Assembly: GCA_001920085.1 (NCBI GenBank)
Contig: MNJC01000037.1
Span: 1 to 11,523, forward strand
Direction of reading: 5' to 3'
Source: Actinobacteria bacterium 13_1_20CM_4_69_9
Lineage (GTDB): Bacteria; Actinomycetota; Thermoleophilia; Gaiellales; Gaiellaceae
DNA: 11,523 nt
Below, piece by piece: positions 5,862 through 11,523 of this stretch. Each line of letters opens with the position of its first letter. Within the stretch, counting starts at the first letter, position 1. Below the pieces are notes generated by a model. That model ran no database searches, was not told the DNA's origin, and worked only from the letters and a program-made list of their open reading frames with translations. Position numbers and translations under genes: made by a program.

Positions 5862-8347
5862 TCCGGCGGCGGGTCGAAGACGTGCTGCAGCATCGCCACG
5901 AGCATCTCCGCGAGCAGCCAGCCGAGGAGCGCGGCCAGCGCGAGCGCGGCGACCAGCACCAGCGCGGCCTCGCTCCAGAGGAAGGCGGCCGCCTGTCGCA
6001 GCGAGGCTCCGAGCGAGACCATGGTGGCGAGCTCCTTGCGGCGCTCCGCGAGACCGACTCCGACGAAGAGCGCCATCGCCGCAGCAGCGAGGGCAAGCGC
6101 GAAGGCTTCCTCGATCCGGCTGATGCCTGTGAGGTCGACGGTCGTGATCGAGCTGACCGTCTGCGCGGTCTGGCTGCGGATGTCCTTGACGGACGTGCCG
6201 GCACGCTTCGTCAGCACGGCGAGCCGGTGCGCCAGCTTCGGCGCGTCGCCGCTCGCCTTGACGAAGAGGACATTCGGCCCGCCGTCGTGCGCGGCCCGCT
6301 CGAGATAGCCGGCGTTCGTGACCATGAACGAGTCGCGTGGCGCGGCCGGGAACTCCTGCACGACGCCGACGACGTGAAACGGAACGACGTGCAGCTCTCC
6401 CGTGCGGTGGTCGAGCATGCGCAGCTTCAGCAGGTCGCCGACGGCGAGCGAATAGTCCGTGATCGTCTCCTTCGAGACGAGGACGCCGTCGGGGGTCGCG
6501 CGGAGGCGCGCGAGGATCTCGGACGTGTTCCCGCCGAGGAAATAGGAGTCGCGCAACGTCGTCGCGCGGGTGAGCGCCGCCGGATCGATGCCGAACGTGT
6601 CCTGGAGGTCCGGTCCGACGTACGCATATGAGTGGTCGACTGCGCTGACGGCCTTCACGCCTCGCGCGTGCGCCACCTTGGTAGCAAGGGCGTGCTGACG
6701 GATCGCCCCGGGCGGAGCGGTGACCACGACGTCCGCGCCGAGGGTGAGCTGTGCGTCGATCCGCGCCTGCTGGTCGTACGTCGCAGCGAAGAGCCCGAGG
6801 CTCACGCCGAACGCGAGCAGAAGCCCGACGAGCAGCATGCCGCGGTTGATCGCAGCGCCTCGTCTGCCCGCGCTCGTGAGCAGGAATCCGGCCCAGGAGC
6901 TCGCCCGCCCGCCTGCCGCCCGCCGCGCGAGCCAGGCGAGCAACCGGCCGCGCAGGCGAACGAGCAGGAGTGCGCCGCCGAGCCACAGCAGCGCAGGCGC
7001 GAAGAACATGTACACGGAGAGCGAGAGCGTCGGGTTCGAGTCCGGGTTGACAACGGCCGAGAACCCCGTTCTCGCCGTCAGCCAGTAGACGAGGCCCGCG
7101 ACTGCGAGCGCCAGGACGTCGAGGTAGAGGCGCTGCCAGAGCGGCGGCCCCTGCTCGCGCGTCGACCCGAGGCCGCTGCGAAACGCGCGCAGGCCGGCGC
7201 CGATTCGCGCGGTTGCAGCACCCGCTGAGGCGACGACAACGCAGACGCCGAAGGTCACGAGCGCGCGCCCCCAGGTCACCCCGCCCGCCGAGGCGGCAAG
7301 GTGAAGTGCGAGCAGCGCGAGGGCCGTGCCGATCGCTCCGGCGGGGATCCCCAGCGCGAGGCTCTCGAGGCCGGCGACGAAGAACATGTCGCGGCGCCGC
7401 GCACCGCGGGCACGCAGCAGCGACAGCTCGCGGCGGTCGCGCTCCGCGGTCCCGAGCGCCGCGAGATAGGCGAGCCCGAGCGCGACGAGCGCGCCGGGAA
7501 CGGCCAGCATGATGTACAGCGTCTCGGCGTAGAGGGCGTCGCCGGCGGCCGTGTTGAGGCTGTCCGCGAGGTTGTCCACGAAGACGACGCGGCCCGGCAG
7601 GGAACGTTCCACGCGGTTGCGAATACCGGTCGCGGTCTTGAGCGCGTTCGCCGGGGATCCGGTGAGCGCCGCCGGGTCGACTTGCGCCTGAACCTGCCAG
7701 TGCGCGCTTGCCGGCGCAGCGTCGAGCGGCACGATCGCGATGTTCGCGGGCGGCTGCGCGGGCGCAGGCCCGACGAGGGGATTCAGCGGCTGGAACAGCA
7801 CGTCCGGCGCGGTCACGAGCGCGACGCCGCCGACGCGGTACCGGACCGGCTGGGCCTGTCCGCGCACCGTGACGCTGACGGTATCGCCCGGCTGCACCTG
7901 CAGCGTCGCCGCGAGCTGCTGATCGATCACGATCCGGCCCGGCTGCAAAGAGCCGCGCAGGAGACGGAACGTCTTGAACGTCCGCGCGTAGTCGAGCGGA
8001 ACGGCCAGCAGGGAGCCGGCACCGGCGCGAATCGTCCCGACCGAACGCGAGACGTGCTCCAGGCCCGCGAAGGGCGCCGTCGCGACCGGCGCTGCACCGA
8101 GTACGCCCGGCTGCTTCGCGACGTCGGCAGCGGAGCCCACCGCCGCGCGGTGCGAGTCGACCGGCGCCTGCCAATCGACCGGAACGCTCCGGGCCGCACC
8201 GGCCGTCATCGTCTTCAGCGAGTGCGCGACGAAGAGCAGCATCGCAGCGAGCAGGCCGACGGCGAGCGCCAGCGTCACGATGCGAACAAGCGAGCGCCCC
8301 GGTGCGTGCACGAGGCCGGCTCCCGCCAGGCGCGCCAGCGCGGTCAT
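5642..8347 (-). CDS. FtsX/MacB-type ABC transporter permease, C-terminal helix replaced by out-of-frame tail
   Basis: A 901-residue frame starting ATG 8347, overlapping the ATPase stop as ATGA. It has a long two-domain layout: TM1 (about 20-43), a large extracytoplasmic domain (about 45-270), a group of helices near 272-295, 320-350, 360-385, 406-425, 442-463 and 501-524, a second extracytoplasmic domain (about 525-740), then helices near 741-763 and 787-812. MSLGASLRQ-type (MVSLGAS) and AERRKEL segments are typical of the FtsX domain's cytoplasmic coupling loop. The genuine sequence ends at HVFDPPPE (Glu829). Relatives continue with one more helix. Here residues 830-901 are Arg/Ser-rich (RRSPAAPSYS, RRCARAACRRRS), read in the wrong frame through the response regulator gene, and stop at 5642. 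The transporter is thus probably defective or altered. By family it would extrude or release a lipophilic or peptide substrate using the two ATPases encoded upstream. Confidence 0.92.
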   Translation of the reverse strand: MTALARLAGAGLVHAPGRSLVRIVTLALAVGLLAAMLLFVAHSLKTMTAGAARSVPVDWQAPVDSHRAAVGSAADVAKQPGVLGAAPVATAPFAGLEHVSRSVGTIRAGAGSLLAVPLDYARTFKTFRLLRGSLQPGRIVIDQQLAATLQVQPGDTVSVTVRGQAQPVRYRVGGVALVTAPDVLFQPLNPLVGPAPAQPPANIAIVPLDAAPASAHWQVQAQVDPAALTGSPANALKTATGIRNRVERSLPGRVVFVDNLADSLNTAAGDALYAETLYIMLAVPGALVALGLAYLAALGTAERDRRELSLLRARGARRRDMFFVAGLESLALGIPAGAIGTALALLALHLAASAGGVTWGRALVTFGVCVVVASAGAATARIGAGLRAFRSGLGSTREQGPPLWQRLYLDVLALAVAGLVYWLTARTGFSAVVNPDSNPTLSLSVYMFFAPALLWLGGALLLVRLRGRLLAWLARRAAGGRASSWAGFLLTSAGRRGAAINRGMLLVGLLLAFGVSLGLFAATYDQQARIDAQLTLGADVVVTAPPGAIRQHALATKVAHARGVKAVSAVDHSYAYVGPDLQDTFGIDPAALTRATTLRDSYFLGGNTSEILARLRATPDGVLVSKETITDYSLAVGDLLKLRMLDHRTGELHVVPFHVVGVVQEFPAAPRDSFMVTNAGYLERAAHDGGPNVLFVKASGDAPKLAHRLAVLTKRAGTSVKDIRSQTAQTVSSITTVDLTGISRIEEAFALALAAAAMALFVGVGLAERRKELATMVSLGASLRQAAAFLWSEAALVLVAALALAALLGWLLAEMLVAMLQHVFDPPPEPRTIPSCGRSSAAASARRASGPRRSPAAPSYSFERPRTSRTRSWSTSACPTPTAATSARRCARAACRRRSCS
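5859..5866 (-). other. Deletion-like junction between permease and response regulator
   Basis: Permease homology ends at FDPPPE (codon 5863-5861) and response regulator homology starts at AEDD (from 5861) in the -1 frame, with essentially no bases between. The permease's last helix, any spacer and the regulator's start codon plus first few residues should lie here. GCCGG/GCCGA-type short repeats surround the point, but no mobile element or long repeat does. Confidence 0.72.
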
Positions 8348-9045
8348 GCGGCCCGACCTCCGACGACCCGGCCGTCGTGAACCTCGACGAGCCGCTCCCA
8401 TCGCGCTGCGACGTCGACGTCGTGCGTCGCGACGACGAGCGTGAACCCGTACTCCGCGTGCAGTGCCTCGACCAGGTCGAGCACCCGCTCGCCGGTGTCG
8501 CTGTCCAGGTGGCCGGTCGGCTCGTCGCACAGCAACAGCTCCGGCCCCTGGGCGAGCGCCCGAGCCAGCGCGACACGCTGGCCCTCCCCGCCCGAGAGCT
8601 CGGACGGAAGGTGATCGAGCTTCGCCGACAGGCCGACGAGCTCCAGCAGCGCGGCCGGAGCGAGCGCCGCATCCAGGTCGCGGCCGGCGACCTGCGCGGC
8701 AAACGCGACGTTCTCGAAGGCCGTGAAGTGCGGCAGGAGGTTCGCTCCCTGGAAGACGTATGCGATGCCGTGCGCGCGGAGCGCGCCGCGGGCGGCCGCG
8801 TCCAGCGAGGAGAGCGGCCGCCCCCGCCACTCGACCGTTCCCAGGGTCGGCTCGACGAGCCCGCCGAGGACGTGGAGGAGCGTCGTCTTGCCCGAACCGG
8901 ACCGACCGAGCAACGCGAGACGCTCGCGCGGCTCGAGCTCCAGATCGACCCCGTCCAGCGCGTGCACCGCGGCCTCGCCACGTCCGTAGGTCACGCTCAC
9001 GCCGCGGCAGGCCGCGAGCGCCTCCGCGGTCGCCGCCGTCTTCAT
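8344..9045 (-). CDS. ABC transporter ATP-binding protein (LolD/MacB-type), second of two
   Basis: A 233-residue complete nucleotide-binding domain: Walker A GRSGSGKT (47-54), Q-loop VFQGANLLP (97-105), signature LSGGEGQR (150-157), Walker B LLLCDEP (170-176) with catalytic Glu175, D-loop HLD, and H-loop ATHD (206-209; His208). All catalytic residues are present. It belongs to the branch that works with FtsX-type permeases to drive mechanotransmission or export across or out of the membrane. ATG 9045 overlaps the preceding ATPase stop (ATGA), and its own stop overlaps the permease start (ATGA), so the three are translationally coupled. It probably forms a dimer with itself or with the neighbouring ATPase on the single permease. 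Confidence 0.97.
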   Translation of the reverse strand: MKTAATAEALAACRGVSVTYGRGEAAVHALDGVDLELEPRERLALLGRSGSGKTTLLHVLGGLVEPTLGTVEWRGRPLSSLDAAARGALRAHGIAYVFQGANLLPHFTAFENVAFAAQVAGRDLDAALAPAALLELVGLSAKLDHLPSELSGGEGQRVALARALAQGPELLLCDEPTGHLDSDTGERVLDLVEALHAEYGFTLVVATHDVDVAARWERLVEVHDGRVVGGRAA

Positions 9046-9758
9046 GCGACCGCTCCGTCGCGCAGCTCGATCACGCGGTCGACCGCGTCGGCAACGCGCG
9101 CCGAGTGCGTCACGACGACGACGGTGCTGCCGAACGTGCCGCGTAGACGGCGAAGCGCGTCCAGGACGTTCTCCTCGTTGCGCTCGTCGAGCTCCGCCGT
9201 CGGCTCGTCCGCGAGCAGCAGCGGCGCCGTCTTCGCAGCCGCGGCGGCAATCGCGACGCGCTGCTGCTCACCTCCGGAAAGCAGTCCGGCGCGGACGTGC
9301 TCGCGTCTGCGCAGGCCGAAGGCGTCGAGCGCGCGGTCGACGCGCCGCTGCAGGTCGCTCGTCCTGCCGGCGAGGCGGACGATCAGCTCCACGTTGTCGC
9401 GCGCGGACAGGAGCGGCCAGAGGTTGCCGCCCTGGAAAACGATCGCCAGCTCGCGTGCGCGATAGCGGGCCAGCTCGGCATCGTCGGCGCGGGTCAGCGA
9501 ACGCCCGAAGACGCGGACCTCCCCGGCCGACGGCTCGTCAAGCCCGGCCGCGAGCTGCAGGGCGGTGGACTTGCCCGACCCTGACGGCCCGAACACCCCG
9601 ACGAGCTCGCGCGGCTCGATCCTCAGGTCGAGCCCCCTCAGCGCAACGGTCTCGGCGGGCCCCGAGCGGAAGATCTTGAAGACGTCGTGGTACTCGAGTG
9701 CGCCGAACTCGAGCTGTTCGCGGCGCTCGGGCTCGCGGTAGAGGCTCGTTACCTCCAC
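9042..9758 (-). CDS. ABC transporter ATP-binding protein (LolD/MacB-type), first of two
   Basis: A 238-residue nucleotide-binding domain with an N-terminal extension of about 19 residues (charged, EPERREQLE) before the fold starts at LEYHDVFKI. Walker A is GPSGSGKS (57-64), Q-loop VFQGGNLWP (107-115), signature LLSGGEQQR (159-167), Walker B LLLADEP (180-186; Glu185), and H-loop VTHS (216-219; His218). It is catalytically complete. The GTG start at 9758 overlaps the lipoprotein stop by 10 bp with no good ribosome site, so it probably depends on reinitiation. Only about a quarter to a third of residues look shared with the next ATPase, so the pair is an old duplication or two different subunits of one heterodimer, not a recent copy. 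Confidence 0.96.
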   Translation of the reverse strand: MEVTSLYREPERREQLEFGALEYHDVFKIFRSGPAETVALRGLDLRIEPRELVGVFGPSGSGKSTALQLAAGLDEPSAGEVRVFGRSLTRADDAELARYRARELAIVFQGGNLWPLLSARDNVELIVRLAGRTSDLQRRVDRALDAFGLRRREHVRAGLLSGGEQQRVAIAAAAAKTAPLLLADEPTAELDERNEENVLDALRRLRGTFGSTVVVVTHSARVADAVDRVIELRDGAVA

Positions 9759-10369
9759 CGGAAGCTTTGGATCATCAGCCGGTAGGCGTCGACGTTGTCG
9801 ACACCGACGGGCGTGCCGAGGTCGACGATCGCGCGTTTGCCGCCGTGCCAGAGGTAGTACCTGTCGACGACGAGCGTGACGCGCTTGCCGGTGACGGCAT
9901 TCGGCGCGCTCACGGTCGTGTAGGTGACTTTCAGCGTCGGCGCCCCGGCGATCGTCATGCGCACCGGCCCGCTCTTGACGCGCGCGCCCTTCAGCGAGGC
10001 AAGCTCGCTGTGAACGGTCGCCGCCGTCGGAGCCTTCCCATCGGCGACCACGACGCGGACGATGTTGTTCTTGTCGCGGAACGTCAGCGCCTTTCCCCCA
10101 CCCCGCTGGGCCCAGCCCTCCGGGTACTTCAGCGAGTAGCCGGCGGCCGAGTTGCGGAAGACCAAGAAGACCTGGTTGTCGGGGATGTCACCCGCAGCGG
10201 CGCTGTTCGCCTCGGCCTGCAGCGCCGAAGGTGAGGTCGTCGTCGCGGGAGGCGCAGAGGACGCGGGCGTGGTCGTGGTCGTCCCGCTCGCGGTGCGTCC
10301 AGTCGTCCTCGTCGAGCTGCCGCACCCGGCTAGGACGAAGACCGCTGCGAGGACGAGGGCTTTCCGCAC
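9749..10369 (-). CDS. Lipoprotein with PsbP/DUF1795-like domain
   Basis: A 206-residue protein starting GTG 10369. It has a type II signal peptide with lipobox LAGC (13-16; Cys16 would be lipidated), a Thr/Ser-rich unstructured linker (about 17-50), then a compact alpha/beta domain beginning FLVFRNSAAGYSLKYPEGW (near 69-87). The GYSLKYPEGW element is typical of PsbP-like and DUF1795 proteins that sit outside the membrane. A GAGGAA ribosome site lies about 10 nt before the GTG; an ATG at 10377 is nearer to it but out of frame. It is the first gene of the transporter operon and overlaps the next by 10 bp, so it is probably the extracytoplasmic partner (substrate binding, or assembly) of the ABC system. 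Function is not established for this domain in such operons. Confidence 0.86.
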   Translation of the reverse strand: MRKALVLAAVFVLAGCGSSTRTTGRTASGTTTTTPASSAPPATTTSPSALQAEANSAAAGDIPDNQVFLVFRNSAAGYSLKYPEGWAQRGGGKALTFRDKNNIVRVVVADGKAPTAATVHSELASLKGARVKSGPVRMTIAGAPTLKVTYTTVSAPNAVTGKRVTLVVDRYYLWHGGKRAIVDLGTPVGVDNVDAYRLMIQSFRWR

Positions 10370-10402
10370 GGTCTCATGGTTCCTCGCCGGTGCTGAAGCG
10401 CG

Positions 10403-10422
10403 CCTGAACGCCGACGGTCAGG
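10403..10422. promoter_or_regulatory. Imperfect 20-bp dyad in divergent intergenic region, candidate operator
   Basis: CCTGA-A-CG-CCGA-CG-G-TCAGG: seven of eight base pairs match around a 4-nt centre. TCAGG is repeated at 10429-10433, 11 bp (one helical turn) after the copy at 10418-10422. It lies in the 86-bp gap between the lipoprotein (minus) and the COG4705-type gene (plus), where it could control either. No clear -35/-10 pair was seen on either strand. Confidence 0.35.
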
Positions 10423-10455
10423 TTTTGCTCAGGAACTCCCAGGCACACTCGCCCG

Positions 10456-11523
10456 ATGCTCGAGAGCGAACAGCGTCATTGGGCGCGGCGGATGCTGAAC
10501 AAGGTTCCGGAGGTCACCCTCTATTTCTGGGTGATCAAAGTGCTCTGCACGACCGTCGGCGAGACGGCGTCGGACTACCTCTCGGACAACGTCGGCCTCG
10601 GTCTCACCAAAACGACCTTCATCACGGGCGCGCTGCTGATCGCGACGCTCGTCTTCCAGTTTCGCTCCCGCAAGTACGTGCCGGGCATCTACTGGCTCGG
10701 CGTCGTCCTGATCAGCATCGTCGGAACACAGATCACCGACAACCTGACGGACAACCTCGGCGTGTCTCTGGTCATCAGCACGATCGCGTTCGCGCTCGCG
10801 CTGGCGCTCGCGTTCGCGACGTGGTTCGCGAGCGAACGGACGCTTTCGATTCACACGATCTTCACGACGCGTCGCGAGGCGTTCTACTGGCTCGCCGTCC
10901 TGTTCACGTTTGCGCTGGGCACGGCCGCAGGTGACCTCACCGCCGAGCGGCTGAACCTCGGCTACTGGGTCTCGGCGCTGATGTTCGCCGGCTTCATCGG
11001 CGCGGTCGCCGTGGCGCACTATCGCTTCGCGCTCAACGCCGTCGCGGCATTCTGGATTGCCTACATCCTCACGCGGCCCCTCGGCGCGTCGCTCGGCGAT
11101 TTCCTGTCGCAACCGCGCGCAGACGGCGGGCTCGGTCTGGGCACGACCGCGACGAGCTTCCTCTTCCTGGCCGCAATCCTGATCGTCGTCGTCTACCTGA
11201 GCATCACGCGCAAGGACGTGACGCAGGTCGGGTCCGTGCATCCGCATGCGCAGGTCCTCGTCGTGGCGCACCGAACCGCTGCGACGCCCGCGCTGCTCGC
11301 GGCGATCCGCGAGCGCGTCGCGCGTGGCCCCGCGACGTTCCATCTGCTGGTGCCGAACCCGGCGGAGCACGCGGAGCTCACCGAGGCCGAGCGCGAGCAG
11401 AAGCACCGTGAGGGCGAACGTGTGCTCGCCCTCGCTCTTCCTCTCATCGACGAGGCGAGCGGGCGGCACGCGGAGGGGTCGACCTCGATCCGCCACGATC
11501 CGATGGATGCGATCGAGGAGACG
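10456..11523 (+). CDS. COG4705-type membrane protein with four internal repeats fused to a Usp-like domain, 3' end outside window
   Basis: The frame is open from ATG 10456 to the edge (356 codons). Residues 17-250 are membrane-embedded with four repeats of W-x(9)-G-x(4)-D: W25/G35/D40 (GETASD), W80/G90/D95 (GTQITD), W145/G155/D160 (GTAAGD) and W200/G210/D215 (GASLGD). Spacing is 55, 65 and 55 residues. Each repeat appears to give two helices, eight in all. This resembles the uncharacterised COG4705 membrane-anchored family. After a short linker (SITRKDVTQVGS) a soluble domain begins near 265: VLVVAHRTAATPALLAAIRERVARGP, HLLVPNPAEH, then ALALPLIDEA and IRHDPMDAIEE. This is the actinobacterial Usp-like (nucleotide-binding alpha/beta) domain, cut before its last strands. 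ATG 10492 (MLNKVPEV) is an alternative start. The Asp in each repeat could line a cation path (speculation). It is transcribed divergently from the transporter operon. Confidence 0.86.
   Translation, partial: MLESEQRHWARRMLNKVPEVTLYFWVIKVLCTTVGETASDYLSDNVGLGLTKTTFITGALLIATLVFQFRSRKYVPGIYWLGVVLISIVGTQITDNLTDNLGVSLVISTIAFALALALAFATWFASERTLSIHTIFTTRREAFYWLAVLFTFALGTAAGDLTAERLNLGYWVSALMFAGFIGAVAVAHYRFALNAVAAFWIAYILTRPLGASLGDFLSQPRADGGLGLGTTATSFLFLAAILIVVVYLSITRKDVTQVGSVHPHAQVLVVAHRTAATPALLAAIRERVARGPATFHLLVPNPAEHAELTEAEREQKHREGERVLALALPLIDEASGRHAEGSTSIRHDPMDAIEET

Noticed and set aside
5855..5885. Programmed -1 frameshift producing a permease-response regulator fusion
   Set aside because: No slippery sequence. 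The result would still lack the last permease helix and the receiver's first strand, and would place a receiver domain on the wrong part of a broken permease.
5217..8981. A single 1254-codon open frame on the minus strand that ends with the response regulator
   Set aside because: Only its last ~214 codons have protein-like content. The rest is the off-frame shadow of the permease and ATPase, Arg/Gly/Ala-rich with no domains, kept open by high GC.
10429..11496. A 355-codon minus-strand frame opposite the COG4705-type gene
   Set aside because: Highly charged Arg/Glu/Asp-rich sequence without structure, antisense to a clear eight-helix membrane protein with conserved repeats.

Overview
This 11.5 kb window is GC-rich bacterial DNA with dense, mostly overlapping genes, many GTG starts, one lipoprotein and no outer-membrane proteins. 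It looks like a high-GC actinobacterium. The style of the Usp-like domain at the right edge and of the deacetylase and GH26 proteins suggests class Thermoleophilia (Solirubrobacterales/Gaiellales). That placement is inferred from family resemblance only. Everything from 1 to 10369 is on the minus strand; one gene at the right edge runs on the plus strand.

Minus strand, 3846 down to 1, is a probable extracellular polysaccharide operon. In transcription order it holds a 60-residue one-helix membrane protein, a HasA/NodC-type membrane glycosyltransferase 2, a secreted NodB-type polysaccharide deacetylase with a C-terminal carbohydrate-binding-like domain, and a secreted GH26-type glycoside hydrolase cut by the left edge. 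The logic is polymerise, de-N-acetylate, trim. The polymer cannot be named from sequence.

Minus strand, 10369 down to 3995, is an export-and-signalling operon with stop/start overlaps at nearly every junction: a lipoprotein, two ABC ATPases, one long FtsX/MacB-type permease, an OmpR-family response regulator and a sensor histidine kinase. Two places in it are broken. Near 5859-5866 the permease loses its last membrane helix and runs out of frame into the response regulator, which has no start codon and no first beta strand. Near 4780-4800 the kinase loses its second membrane helix and the start of HAMP. It is left as a membrane sensor stub (5220-4777) and an unanchored kinase (4780-3995) joined by an ATGA overlap. 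Both junctions look like DNA deletions (or assembly collapses), because the family signatures expected just before and just after the missing part are both present.

Plus strand, 10456 to the right edge, encodes a COG4705-type membrane protein with four regularly spaced W-x(9)-G-x(4)-D repeats (eight predicted helices), fused to a cytoplasmic Usp-like domain that runs off the window. The 86-bp divergent gap before it carries a 20-bp imperfect dyad.

The most notable points are the two matched lesions in one signalling/transport operon, the fourfold-repeat membrane protein fused to a stress-type domain, and the compact synthase/deacetylase/hydrolase operon with an unrecognised small membrane protein. 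No RNA genes, insertion sequences, CRISPR arrays or attachment sites were seen.
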